A stretch of DNA of 64,000 nucleotides. Source: Eretmocerus hayati. Taxonomy: Eukaryota; Arthropoda; Insecta; Hymenoptera; Aphelinidae. This document shows, in pieces, positions 1-12,860 of this stretch; within the stretch, counting starts at the first letter, position 1, and the number at the start of each line of letters is the position of its first letter. The notes under the pieces were generated by a model that ran no database searches, was not told the origin of the DNA, and saw nothing but the letters and a program-made list of their open reading frames with translations. The translations under genes and the position numbers were made by a program. The stretch lies in assembly GCA_029851415.1 (NCBI GenBank), contig CM056742.1, forward strand, positions 94,966,976 through 95,030,975, given 5' to 3'.

Positions 1-540
1 TTGGAAAAACCATAACATTCACAATTAATTTTCAAACGGATTCTGAACGCGCTTAAGACGCACAATTAGGTAGTATTTTTTTCATAATTTCTTTGCAAAC
101 TCGGGTCCCCCCGTTACGAAGCCATGTAATAAGCCATATCTTCTATTGTTAAGGTATGTGTTATGAACGAGCCCTGAAGTTACTGGGACGATGGTTCTGG
201 CGAAGACGGAACGCTTGGTTCAGTTGTTGAATCTGGCGTGGCGCCGTTTATAACTCGAGGCCTACTCGATTCTGCGCCTGCGCGTGCTAATCTACGGGCC
301 TGTTGTAAGGTTCGTACACGGTTGCGGTTCGGCTGGCTCCTGGGAATCGGAAATGGCAGCGCGGGCAACGCTTGGGTCCGCTGGAGTCAGACATCGTTCA
401 TCGTCTGTCGGAGAAACGCCGTACACGGTCAGGTCGAGCACTCTTGTCGTGCGGCGAAGCGTAGGTACGAACTCGGGTATGTATTTTGAGACCTTCAGAG
501 GAGGTTGATATTCCTCAGGGTAGACCCTTGATAGCACAAT

Positions 541-720
541 CCGTTCCAGGAACGTGGCGGCCACGTGGCACTGGAACATCTGCCACGTGGTCAAATTTGT
601 GGCGATCACGTTCCGGACACGTTCCTGGAACGTTGAAAATGTCCATTTTTGTGGCAAAAGGAATGTGGCAGGAATGTGCCCGGGCTGTGACCGGGAACGT
701 GTTGGCCACGTGATTGCCAC
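541..720. other. Cluster of CACGTG and GGAACGTG motifs
   Basis: About 180 bases are dominated by the palindrome CACGTG, by GGAACGTG and by CCACGTTCC-type words in both orientations. The cluster is kept in the other arm at about 13770-13950. This density suggests protein-binding sites, either for the element's transposase or for a bHLH-type factor that recognises CACGTG. That function is inferred; only the repeats are seen. Confidence 0.5.
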
Positions 721-1096
721 ACGACTTTCCTAAGACCCATCCCGAGCCTATGTCGTTAGAATTGCAGCTATAAATGCGATTTCTTCAAAATGTGCGTAGC
801 CAGATGTCAGCCTACAATTGATGCATAAAATTGTTGATTCCGTGGCAAGGATAAGGAAACTCGAATCATGCCAGAGTGTAGACCAAGTATTGCGCATTAC
901 GCCCACAAATACTACGCGTGCAAAAATTGACATGAGATTATGCGGCATCAGCAATGTGTCGAAGAATTATAGCTCTTCCCTTCCCCTCCTTAGCTCTTGA
1001 TGCATGTACTGGACCTGGTCAGAAAACAATTGATTGAGTCGATGATGAAGAGAGAATCTGTCCTTTTCTCTCCCTAATAAGTAAGAGTAAAAGGAA

Positions 1097-1521
1097 TTTT
1101 TAAAAAACGCTTTTATGAACTGTACCAAGAAACTTTGTCGAGCTTGGCATGGGGTAAAATAAGAAGAGTTTGATAGACCGACGGAAATCGGCTGGAAAAG
1201 TGATGCGAGGTGTGCGAGGACGCGGCAATTGCACGAGAAGAATGTATGGGTCTCGTATCTTGTATTCAAATTTCGGCGCCATGAAACGAGCGATGAGCAC
1301 TCCGCTCATTTCAAGTCGCATCGATATCGATCTTAGCACTTCCTCCCTAGATCACCTCGCGCAAGCGAAGAATGACTCACTCACTACTGTTGGCCGAGCC
1401 TGCCATTGCCTGCCCAAGCACGTGTTTACAAATGTGAAACCGGGAACCTCAAATTTTAAGACTAAACGAGCCAAGTGCGGGAAACTAGATGAAAGTGAAG
1501 TGCAATAAAAGCGTTTAAAAA
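1097..1521. mobile_element. MITE-like insertion in left arm
   Basis: About 425 bases present in the left arm are absent from the matching place in the right arm (near 13055). The insert begins TTTTTAAAAAACGCTTTTAT and ends with a near-perfect inverted copy (AATAAAAGCGTTTAAAAA), so it has terminal inverted repeats of about 18-20 bases. It has no convincing coding capacity. I could not fix a target duplication because the ends are A/T-rich. Confidence 0.6.
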
Positions 1522-1870
1522 GGGGAGAAAGGCCTCAAGACGTTGTAAATGAGGCGTCGTGACTACTTTTTCGGGCATTTTTCGATTATTTTCTAGCGTT
1601 TTCGACTGAATCTATAAGTGAGAACGACTAATTGATTTTGATATCTTCATCTTCGGTGGGCTGAAATGCAACATGTTGGTACATTCGTACCATTAGCTCT
1701 GAACTTCGGCCCTAATGAGATCTAGCCAACAGCGCCTCCCAACCCTGGTGTATTATTTAGTCGGACAGAGGGCTGTATAGAGTCATGATCTCATCTGGCA
1801 AACTTCTTAAGATCACCAAAATTTCCAGACTCTATAAAAAGACGGAAATCCACTATACGCGCGGAGGTCA

Positions 1871-2515
1871 TTCCAGGCGTAGTAGTTCTATTGTATCCCC
1901 GATCGATATTCTAAAGTTGATCGTTGTACCTGGCGAAGAATACAGCCACCAATCATTAGAAAAATGTGGGATAGTTTTATCAAGGGATATATAGTCGGGG
2001 TGTTTGGGCATTTGAAAGATGTAACAAAACTACAACCTCTCCCGATGTAGACTCAAAAATGAGTTTACTAACTTCAACATGTTAAATTGTAGTCCGTCTC
2101 ATGGATCCAAATTTGACCAGATCCTATCGTTTCACCCACGCATATATTGTAGTTCTCCTGCTGAGAGTTATAACGACGCTGTCAATATTTCATAGTTGAT
2201 GGTTGGGAGTAATGTCTGCAATGAAGATTGGAAGCATCATTCTAAAACGAAAAAGTTACCGGTCAATTCCAAAAACCATCAGAAACCAAAAATTTTGTAT
2301 GGTCTTAAGACTGCCAACCTTTTGGCTGAAGATATAAACGATGATACGAAGACTATATCAAAGACGAGCAAAGTGGCTTATAACTGGAATGCTGACAGGT
2401 ACTGCGAAATAAGCTAACTTCCTTGGGCAGAAATTTCTAAATCTACAAACACTCGTCTCACTCTTTAGGGACGTGTATTACAAACGAGCATCTTCCGAGA
2501 ATCTTTGGAGAGCAC
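1871..2515. other. No recognised gene
   Basis: AT-rich sequence between the left arm and the transposase stop codon. A 73-codon open frame at 2196-2417 has no recognisable motif. Because it lies directly downstream of the minus-strand transposase, it probably contains that gene's 3' untranslated region and the end of the original transposon. Confidence 0.4.
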
Positions 2516-4652
2516 TTAAGGATTCTCTTTGTAAGTGTGCAGCATCGGGATCACCACGTATTGATTTTTGTGAGGCAATCGGCACATCTTTGCTGTTACT
2601 CGATCAATATTCCAGTACGAGATGTCTTTTCTAGGCTGACTTGCTACCACATGGATGTTTAGAATTGTCGAAGAACACGGACAATCGTAAAGTTCTCCCT
2701 TTTTCTCCAATTCACGTCCAATTACGAAAACTTCATTTTCAACAGTTTTCACGATGTTATCAACTTGTACGATCAGTTCGTCATCAATTAGTAGACAATT
2801 ATCTCGTTCATCGTCACATTTGATTTTAAACGATCTCAGGGTTGCTTGTTGATATTGAGTCACGCCGTGTAAATCTCTGATCAATGGCTCTTCTGCGTTC
2901 TCATTAGTTAAGTCTACACCAAGCTGGCTGGTCGAATGGCTATCTTCTTTTTGCAGACTTTCGATTTCAGCTGATCGCCGGATAATCTGCTGTAGCGGCT
3001 GATTACCTTTTCGGATGAGTCTCTTCAACTTTCCTATAAAATTTTCGAATCGGAAGGCCGAAAAGTTCTCGAGATGTCCATATTTTCTCACGTCGTTGAC
3101 TAGATGAAGAAGTCCATGTACATTGAATGAGACGTATTTTGCACCGTGTAGTTTTTGGAAATGAGCAACAAATTTCTTCAGCAAAGTTTGTGCATAATTC
3201 AAGTACCCTTCGTCTCTACTAAGCGATGGATGGCTCAGTATACTTATTGCAACATGCAGTGTCAAGAAATTCACGTAAACGTCAGGATGCACGATACCTT
3301 TCAAAGCTATCATCCCTGAGTATAAGAGAAATTGCCGAAGCTCTGTTGCTTTGTAAAAGTGCACAAATTTAAGAGCTCGAGTTTTACGGGCAAATTCAGA
3401 GGGAATATAGTTTTTCATCACCTTCAGCCGTTTAGATATTTCATCCACTTTCTTAGCTGACACTTTGTATACTGATGTCACGAACATCAAGATCAGCAAC
3501 AGTTTTTTCATTATTCCAATGAAAACAAGGTGCATTGGGTCAAGTGGGAAGCCAGACACCAACCCCAATTTTGGAATTTCGTTTAGTACAGTTTCTCCTT
3601 GTTGATAATCCTCTTGATATTCATTGTTTTTGAACTTTTCATCAGTCCGAGGAGTAGCAGCAGGCCCCGGAAAACAGACTGAATCAATGTGATCGCCCTC
3701 GATTTCACATTTCGTACAACTGAAATATCCCATATGCCCCTTGACTTTCAAAATGAATGATTTAGCTGGTGTATCACAAACCAGTGCGTGGATGATCACA
3801 ATGTACTCTGCATTGTTGAAAGTAAGTCCGCTATTCACCACTTCGATTGCCTCATTGACGAATTTTCTCAAAAACTCATTTGCGTCTTTTGGTTTGGATT
3901 CTCCCGCATAAACGCCGATGATATAGACTTCATTCACAACTCTGTCAGAGCACAGTATGGGCCACAAATTTTTTTCTGAACTAGCCCCAAGAGGAGCTCC
4001 ATCTATGTTAACGAGGAGGTCTATGTTTTTGTCCTCAATTCCTCGACGCATACGTTTCTTGATAATTTTTGTAATACACTGGACGAGGCCGAAGTGACAA
4101 TAATAACCATCTCCGAGTTTTTCGATGGTTGTCTGTCTTTTCGTGTGCAGTAGTGTGCGTGGATCCAATGGAAGAGAGAGTTCAGAAATTTTGTTGCGTA
4201 TATCGTGGAGTAGCTTTGAGATAGACGCATGCGGTATATTGTTCTCTATAGCCCATGGAGCCAATACATCTCTCAAAGATCTTGAAACTTTTTTTGCTAG
4301 ATGGTCACCAGCATCATTTTTGTTTCCAATCTCATAATCACTGATCATTTCATCCTCGCTGAGACCTTCGTTCTCACCAGGCGCAGGAACTTTATCGGGG
4401 TCTAAGCTGTTCATTTTTCCATCTTGATGATCAATCACATCTTCATCGTCGTCGCTGTATCGGTACTGAGAGTCATAGTCATCGAGTATATTACAAAATT
4501 TGCCTCCCAAACAAACATATTCCATGTCGCATTCTTCAGTCGTACTCGGGCTTTGATTGCCTCCAGCGATATTCTGATGGGTGCCGGCCGATGGAGATGC
4601 TGTGGATGGTCCATCACTCTCTTCATCGTCGCACGATGTGAGATCAGCATCT
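2516..4652 (-). CDS. CACTA-like (Transposase_21 / DUF4218-type) transposase, last exon
   Basis: The open frame of 669 codons from the ATG at 4525 extends in frame to a splice acceptor (TTTTCTAG) just above 4652, so this is the large 3' exon and an upstream exon is missing from my reading. An acidic N-terminal part is followed by a core typical of the animal CACTA/EnSpm-like family: NIDGAPLG, a WPIL segment, VCDTPAKSF, the C-x2-C motif CTKC, FPLDPMHLVFIG and ELRQFLLY. A DUF4218-like tail follows (GLLHLVNDVRKYG, FRFENFIGKLKR). The enzyme would cut and join transposon DNA in the nucleus. The frame is uninterrupted, so it may be recent. The divergent DUF4806 gene at 7739-12572 lies between the same inverted arms. 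I recognise the family but assign the CACTA superfamily with moderate confidence. Confidence 0.75.
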
Positions 4653-7600
4653 AGAAAAGATTAAAAATCATATGACATATATATCAGTCATGATTTGCTT
4701 CAAATATCGGCCTTTTTGATAAAAACCTACAAAATTTTTTACAATCTACAAAAATCTTTTCAGTGGATATTTTTTCAAGAAATCTAAAAAAGCCCGGCAT
4801 AGCTTCCTTTGTACAACTCGTCCTTAGAGAGATAATCGAGGATTTTTCTCGGAAATTCATGTTTCAATGCATTTTACCTTCATAACTTTAGTAGGACATA
4901 TTTTATCGAAAAGTTAATGAGTGATTTTCCGTAGATCTTTAAAAAACAAACAAAACAGGTACAGCGACTTTTCCTCGTGAAACGTATCGTATTTGCGTTA
5001 TTTAAGGACGTAGTCATCAAGATTCATATTCTTTTCATTGGTAAGGGGAATGAGAATCAGGCCGAAAAATCTTCTAATAACGCAAATAGGATGGGTTCCA
5101 CGGGGAAAACTTGGTGGACTTTTTTTGGCTGGTTTTTCAAAGACGTGCAGAGGACTGCTGTACACACTTTTCGATAGTATTCATCCTTTCAAAGTCATGA
5201 AGCTGAAATGAGTTCAAAATGGATTTCAGAGAAAAATCCTCCTATATCTGTATTAGGATGAAATGTGCGAGAAAAACTAGGAAGACATTTCCCAAAGAGT
5301 TTTCGAAAATATGTTGAAAACTGCTCTAACACTGTCCGCAAAGAATGTTTTCCTTCTGGAATATAGAAGAATTCCGCCCGTATCTTTCAAGCCGTGCATC
5401 CGGCACCGACATGTCGGCAGAGGGCGTTTGCGCTCTGCTCTGCTTAGCAGACACTCTAGCAGACAGCAGACACGGTCTGCGCCGCAGGTTTGCCGACCCC
5501 GGCCGCGGCGACCGGCTTGGGCCGGCTCCGATCGCGTCCAATGTCAATCACCTCGCAGATGATCTCTGACAACTTGAGTGCCGAGATATCTCTTCGCGGG
5601 CAAAGTCAGTGATCTAGATGGGCTGCAATATCTTCAGCACTGTGAGAGAATTGCCGCCACCATTCAGGAAACCTATCGCAACAGCATGTGCCAGCAGACC
5701 CTTTTTCGGTCTGTCGATATGTGTTTGTGTTTTGTAAGTACATAGAACAATTTCAAACAATTTGGTGTATTCAAAATCAGCATACAAGTTACGTTCAGTG
5801 CTGTGAGGAATCAAAGCTATCGGGCAAAGTATCCCTAGGGAATACAGTTTTCTTATAACTTTTGTTGCGAGTAATTCTACTTTTAGGTTAGTTTCTTTGA
5901 TTCCACTTTGAAGTAAGCGAGCGCGATATGCAAACCGTCAAGTTTGAACCATAAAAATGTTACCCGGTCGCTCATTTTGAATATATTTAGCCATCTGCAA
6001 CATCCAAGGGTTGTTCTGGATATCCCACGAGCTCTATAATCATATCATATATCGTGATATCAATTAGAGAATTCATCGAAATGGGTTGGATACCTATTTT
6101 TATGATCAATTTTTTCAGAAAATTCGAGTCTGTCAAGGTTGATTCCCACATTCTACCAGCTACAACTGTCAAAATGAGGCGAATCAAGATATTGTTCACT
6201 CGTCTGGAGAGGTATGCAATGAACCCACCATCGAATACTAATATACTTCAATATTGGAGGTCAAACTGGCAAGAAAATGCTTGTTCGATGCTTTTGAAAT
6301 TTCCATCGAACCTCAACGGGATGTTCTCGGAGCGAGCAGAAATACCTCAATATCTTATAAGGAGCTCGATAAAGAAAAACAGAGAGAGAGAGCATTCAAA
6401 CTCATAGGTGAAGTCATTTCCAATCAATCTCATTGAAAGAATCGAGGATCACAAGCTATCAGATTGAGAGCAATATGCCCCTATGAAATTGAATGTTCGC
6501 GATAACAACATGAACCTATACCTGAGATATCTCCTGCTGCACCATCGCAGTTTCCGAAATTCGGATCATTGTTTCCATTAATTCGATCGTGCACCCGGAG
6601 CAAGGAGCTCAAGTACCTCTTTTTGATCTGGCGTCTCAGTTGTTTCTTTTTTTGGCGATGCCCCGATTGTGTCCGCCACTCATCATTTGATTACACTGCA
6701 AGGATTGAATATATTCACTTTATCAATATTAACCACATGCTGATGATTTGAATCGTATTCGACGAATTCACTGACGAACCGGCTAGTATATCATTGATTT
6801 GCTCACAGGATAATCTTCATCACGCCTATTCATTACGTGTAGCCAGCGATGCAGATATAAAAATTATATTGCAGCGAGCTTGAAATCTAAGAATTCTCAC
6901 CTCAGTTCGTATCGAAGCATTCTCAATTTCTGATGTGTTGTTGATCGATGAAATCCATCCCAGGATTATTACCAAGCCAATCAATATATTCTTGAGGTCC
7001 ATCGAGATTCGTCTGATTGGTCATTAGTCAGTCTAGAATTGAAGACGGACATTATTACGATTTTCATCTCCGACGAACGTTAGTACTATGTACGAGCATC
7101 ATCTTAAAATCATGATAGAGTGACATGTTTTACGAAGAGTTCGAACTTTGCATCGTTTGTTCGTAGTATGAGATTGATATGTGCCAGTGAATACTCATTC
7201 TTAGTGAAAAAACACTCACCTGGCAAGACGCCTGATGGTTTGCAGTGTCGATACCTCATTTCTTCCAATTATTTTGAATCAACTCGAATGGTGAGAGGAA
7301 TATCTCAACGAATTTCAAACAACATAGAATACGTAGGTCGGTAACATAGCCTTTTACCGTTAACGTCGAAAAAACAACACGATCTGAGAGGCGCAGACAA
7401 GTTCGTAGTGTTTTGACGGAAAAATATACGTTGAGGTTAATGTAATCCGTTGGTAATTTAGTCCAAACGGTATAAAGCCAATTGGTCGAAAACTTTTATC
7501 CACGTATCGCTCTAAAATTGCACAACGAGATACAGTTGGCGAAGTTTTGTGCAATTACTCAGCTGGTGAGTCACAATAGTATTGATATTTTCCTCCTGTA

Positions 7601-7738
7601 TGCTACTTTCAGATCTCTTACAACAAGTAACTCGCCCTTTGTGTATTTTATTTGCGAACTACCTACGGACCATTTGACACGCAAACAAATTCCAACAGTT
7701 CAAAATATTTTTCTTCATTCTAGGGTGTCTGATACGAG
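4653..7738. other. Divergent intergenic region, no firm gene
   Basis: This 3-kb AT-rich stretch lies between the divergent transposase and DUF4806 genes and should hold both promoters and any first exons. One exon-like stretch is open at 6254-6406 and ends at a plausible donor (CATAG/GTGAAG), but I cannot link it to anything. A splice acceptor (TTCATTCTAG) at 7714-7723 precedes the DUF4806 start codon, so a noncoding first exon probably lies here. Confidence 0.4.
5390..5570. other. GC-rich island in AT-rich DNA
   Basis: About 180 bases are clearly richer in G and C than either flank. They contain repeated AGCAGAC and CGGCC-type words. No gene, tRNA or repeat family is recognisable. It could be a small inserted element or part of a promoter for the flanking divergent genes. 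Confidence 0.35.
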
Positions 7739-10700
7739 ATGTGGGATATTTGCGAATTCGAGAACCAGACTGTTTCGCTAGTCCCTCAGGGTTGGCGCAA
7801 TAAGAATGGATGTTTCTGGCCACCATACAAAACAGACGCAAGGATAAATAACGCCATTGCGACTTCTGCTCCCCCTAATGCAAGTTGGAGAGTCGTTGGG
7901 ATCAAAAGGAAGCTGGGTGGAGCAGGTACTTTTGTAACATGAGCCGAATATTATGTATTCCTCTTTCAATCAACAAAAAATTGAAGCAAGTTAGCTTCGC
8001 CAAATTTTGTTGCCTCAGTCGCGTCTTTACTCAAATGTTATCGTCTTCGCAAAGAGTGCCAGCAATCGGAGTAATTTTAAGGAATCTAAAACGTCTATGT
8101 GGAAGATCTGCGTAACTAACAACTCAGCATTGTTTCTTTGAAAGTCATGTCTGTAAGATGATTTCAAGATTTGCCAATTCACTTTTTGACAATATTTTTC
8201 CGTAGAAAGCTACGAAGAAGCACTCGAGAAACTCGAACTCGCATTTGAGGAATCTGATGTTGATAAAGAGTATCTTCAAAGGCAAGAGAACAAGATACGA
8301 GAGACATAAAAAAAACCACGAGTCCGATGATAGCTCCGATGATCTAGGAGAAATTAGAAAAACAGAATTCCCAAAACCACCTACACGTCGTGTTGCTCCT
8401 TCTTTGCCTGGAAATAGTGAGTATTTCATCCGAAAAAACATTTTCTCTTAGTTGGGGTTGCGATCAAAATTTGACATGTTACTAGGTGCTTGTACGAAAG
8501 AAGTTCCCCGATCTACAAACCTTTCAAATACTCGTATAAAGGAATCTTCAACGGTTAAACAAGGAAACCTCTTGTCACAAGAGTTGGTAAAGTCGAATCA
8601 TGTGGGGAGGCAGCCTGAGTATGTGCAGTCATCTACTCCTCCAATTCAGTCAATTCAAGGTAAAGATATGTTCGAGTCAGAAAACAGCATGTCGAACGTT
8701 CGTGGTGCTGGTACGTCTCAGCAATCAGGTGAGGAAATAAAACTCCTCAGTTTGCTACATCATATTGAATTCCTCGAACGTGAAACTATTTTTGGTATGG
8801 TGCGATTAAACGACCATTTTCCTCCCGGTTCGAATTTGAAAATTGGCGTTTGGTCGCCCTGATACCCAAAAATAGTATATGCACCTCGCTCGTCAGACCG
8901 TTTTGGGGCACTGGGGATCTTTTCGCCTCGTTACACTCGGGGAAAATCGATTCCTATGCCCCAAAACAGCCTAACCTTGCATCGGTGCACAATGTACTAT
9001 ACTTTCTTTTAATCGATATCAAGAGGAGATCTATCCGCGACTTCCAAATCGCAAATCTTCTCATTCTACAATCAGATTTTCATAATATTTGCAGGACGAC
9101 CACGTGTAAAAAACATTCAAAATGTCAATATGAAACTGACAGTCGTCAGAGATCGGAGGGATCAAGTATCTAATTCTGAAACTAGGCAACAGACACCACC
9201 TGCGGATGATTTGAGTATTCCAGAAGACTATGACGCAGAACGATCCAATGACACCGGTAATAACTTGATTACGTTTCAAAATTTATTTTCAAATCATCCG
9301 AAGCCTTCTGATGGATAATACCATGTGAGTGCGTGATAATTGCGACAATCAGTGGACGTGGGTGACGAAATATTGAATCATTCTTTGCTATAAATCCTTT
9401 GGAATAATTATTCCTTGAGATATTCGAAAGAAGAAATGGACCCTTGATCCGGACCAAAATTTCGTCAATATATATGGTAGAAGTGTGATTCATCTCTAGA
9501 ATCTTCTCAGACTTTGAAATTTGTTTACTCTTATAGAAAGCTTGAGCTCTGTTGACAATCAAGGGAAGGCTGTGATCGCTACAAAAAATAGAAGTAAGTA
9601 GAATCGATCTCAGCAATCAATAGCACTTTCTCAGTATCGCGAAAAAACACCCTCGTACTTGTCAACGGTTACAAAAACCAATCCGCTTATCGAGTTAAAG
9701 GCAAGGGATATCGTTGATGACTCTATCGCAGGAGATCGAATTCGATTTGGGAACGAAAAAAAAATTGAATGCGAGGTCTTATACTACGGCTATGCTACGG
9801 CTGCTTTTTCACGGCAACGATTCGTCGCCGCGACGCCGCGAGATTACTACAATTTTCATGCGCGCGAAATTCAAAATCTTGCTAATCGAGGTGACTTAAG
9901 GTGGGGGTGACTCTGAAAAATCCACGCGTTGAAAGTTATTCATCTCTATCTTCTCGAGTGTGCTGAACACGAATACGAATTTTATTCCCATCTAGAGGTG
10001 AAGAAAACTCCTGAAAATCACATTTAAGTCCGAAGATGAGACGTTCGAGCTTCAGAGTCGATTTTCACGCATTTTCTCCCCCGTTAGAAAGGAATAAAGT
10101 TCATGTTCGGGTTCGGCATCTTCAAAAACATTGAACAGAACAATTTCCAACCAGTGGGTTTTTCGGAGTCAGTCAATTTCCATTTTAGGTTACCTCGATG
10201 AGCTAGATTTTGAATTTCGAGCGAATTTGGAATTGCCACTGTGAAGAGCAACCTATGAGCATTCAAAGCTGTGAAGTCATTCAGTACATGTCTCGAAGTG
10301 GCTTGCGTGATTCAAAAGATAGAGTCATCAATCTAATGCCGTATTACTTGAGTTATCTCATTCGACATCTATCGTTATGTTGGTGAAATCAGTTTTATCA
10401 TAATTTCCCTCTTATCTTGATGATTGTTCAATTTTGTTATTTCTGTGAAACATCTACTTTAGACCTTTCTGTAGACACGTCATTTGAATTTTTCAGCAAA
10501 TCCCCCTGCAGCCAGCAAAAAAAAATACGCAAAAGAGTTCGGCCCAAAAAAGGAGTGGAGAGACGGAGACATCGCGAGTGGATGCTAACAACGTTGAATT
10601 CAACGAGCTACCGCTTGATGATAAGCTTGCCCTTCTCAATGGTGAGATTGAACTACTTCTGTATATCTGATTGAGCTGTGTAGATACCATTGCTAATCTT

Positions 10701-12572
10701 GAAGCTAGCGAGAGTGCTGAGTCATTTATAAGTAACATTGGAGCATTAGTTTCCCATCATCATTGTTCTCAAATGTAAAGCAGCTCCAATAATGTCGGTT
10801 TTCCTGAAAATTATTCAGTCGGTATTACAGAAACCTTGCTTCATTTAAAGATCATGGTGTTCTGTTCTCCTAGTCAACGAAATTCATCGAGTGAGTTGTG
10901 CGTGGAAGAATCTTGCATAAAAATTCACTGCAGCGCATCCATACTGTAGATATTAGTCCTAATGATTCGGAGTTATATCATCAAGACTTATATTTTGACT
11001 CAGGAAAATGCGACGAAATCATACAGAGTCAAGCGGAGCTATCTGTGTCCATCAATAACTCAGCACAACAGTCTCATGATGACTTCGAAGGATTTGATGA
11101 GTATTTCGAGATAAAAACCCCAAAAGAATTCGATACTTTCAACGTGAATTTGAAAAATAAGATGTATGCTCAGCGAGTTGTGAGTGATGAATTTCTTGAG
11201 TTTCCTTCTTGTACATCATTTGACCATTGAATGAATCATCTTGTGATTTCAGAAGAGATATTTTGACGGATTCACTGTGAAAGACGCAAGGAAGTCTACA
11301 TCAGCTGTGTTGAGAGGACTAATTCACAATGAAGTGGCACAGCTATATAATTTCCCTGGCCAGAATAAGAAGAAAGAATTCCAGAATCTAAGATCATGGG
11401 TTATCCTCCGAGGTGAGAAGATGAGCACCTGTTCAGTCGTGGCTGATCACTCATTCGTTTTTCACCAAAATAGGTTATTCTGATTGCTTTTGAACGTCTA
11501 GGTACTTTATAATAATCCCGAATCGAATTAATATTCAATGAGGCTCGTGACTTTCGATCTGAGATACCAGCTCCTGATTGATTCGACAGCTGAATCATTT
11601 TTCGTTTCTCTAACCATTCGAAGACGCTATAGGACACACGAAATGCTATTTCACGCCGAGGAGACGAATGATACGATTCGGGAACAATACATGAAGAGTG
11701 GGAGTGTCTAGTCAGCTTCTTATAATTTTGTTCAATTCTTTCGTTCATCAATTTTTCCTTCACTAGTAGAGCCCGGAAGAATGTGAGACGCCCAAGCGGT
11801 TTTTCTTGTTTTGCCTACGATAGCCTTGGTGTATGAAAGTTATGATCATCTTCCAGTGAAATGTGCATTGTCTTGACTTGAGCTTGAGGTGGTAATAGAA
11901 CGCAAGTCATGCCAATTAAAAGGCCTTGATCGGAATACCCTCTGAAAACATTCTAGAAGAATTTGGTTACCACTTGGAAACGGGCTAAATCCGGAATAGT
12001 TACGTGAACCTGATTATTATAAAATCCCATTCTTGAGGATCTTCCTCAACTGTGATTCCTCTGGGCTCTATCAGAATACAAATCTGGAGTTGATCAGAAG
12101 TTACGAAAATAGATCCGAGATGGTACTGTTTTCTATGTGTTTTATGCATTCCCAAACCGAATTACTGATATATTATTAGCAAGGGTTCATGGGAACTAAT
12201 ATATTTGTTGTTGGAGGCGTTATTGATCAAGTATAATACGACTCTATGTGACTAGATCTTGTATTGAATCAGCGTGTGCATGTGATTTTTAGGAATGCTG
12301 ACTTCCAAAGGTTTCAAACGGAATGAAGTTGAAGATGCAGCGAAAGATTTCTTCCGATATGCTAAGAAACGCGTTGAAAGAGCTAAAAATAGGAGGAGAG
12401 AGAGGGGTAATATTCGAGTCATCCGTTTTTCAAAGCGATTTCACCTTCAATGCCAACATAATCGGGCAAAAAATATTCACTGACCAAATCGCATCTTTCA
12501 GGAGCAAAAGGGGCGGTAGCGATGAACCGATTGATGAAGCCGAAGAAATGTAATGGTTTCAAGTGGATGTGA
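7739..12572 (+). CDS. Multi-exon gene with N-terminal WPPYK segment and C-terminal DUF4806-like domain (frameshifted)
   Basis: Exons read: 7739-7925, 8206-8416, 8486-8659, 9095-9256, 10497-10641, about 10684-10730, 10934-11179, 11253-11412, 12293-12406 and 12502-12572. Phases fit at the 7925/8206, 10641/10684, 11179/11253, 11412/12293 and 12406/12502 junctions; the middle exons are less certain and one may be missing. Exon 1 encodes VSLVPQGW, then CFWPPYK. Exon 2 continues with SYEEALEKLELA, as in the common insect family that pairs this N-terminus with DUF4806. The last exons carry FEIKTPKEFDTFN, KRYFDGFTVKDARKS and LIHNEVAQLYNFPG, followed by a basic helix, which I read as DUF4806. Function is unknown for the family. 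The middle is Ser/acid-rich. In exon 2 a TAA at 8307-8309 beside an A8 run breaks the frame, while the next frame stays open, so this copy is probably damaged or one base is miscalled. It lies head-to-head with the transposase. Confidence 0.65.
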
Positions 12573-12860
12573 TGTTGAATATTCTTATTTGATGTTGACA
12601 ATGATGATGTTTTTCATTTGACATAGCGCTGTTCTGATGGCGTTGTGCTACATAATTTTTCAGGTTGCAGTTTTGAGTTAATATTATTAAATATGCATTT
12701 CCCGGAGTTTCAAGCCTAATTTACGATATAATATCCTAGTCCTTGGAATTTTCTTCAAGAAATTTAGATGTGATATTGATTCTGCAGGCGAGTCCCATTT
12801 CTGCATGGTAATCGACCGGATCAGTAAAAACCGGACGTGATTAAGAGACTCTCTGAGAAA

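Larger units (their letters stand above)
150..1870. repeat. Left arm of a long, rearranged inverted repeat
   Basis: Blocks of this segment recur in reverse complement to the right of the transposase/DUF4806 gene pair. By eye, 150-530 matches 17812-18178, 530-835 matches about 13650-13966, 920-1085 matches about 13055-13215, 1522-1705 matches about 12870-13055, and 1725-1870 matches about 13370-13530. The last block is out of order relative to the others, so the two arms are not simple mirror images. Outer ends match up to GTTATGAAC / GTTCATAAC near 150 and 18178. I see no clear target duplication outside them. The arm could be the long terminal repeat of a DNA transposon or an older inverted duplication. 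Confidence 0.75.
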
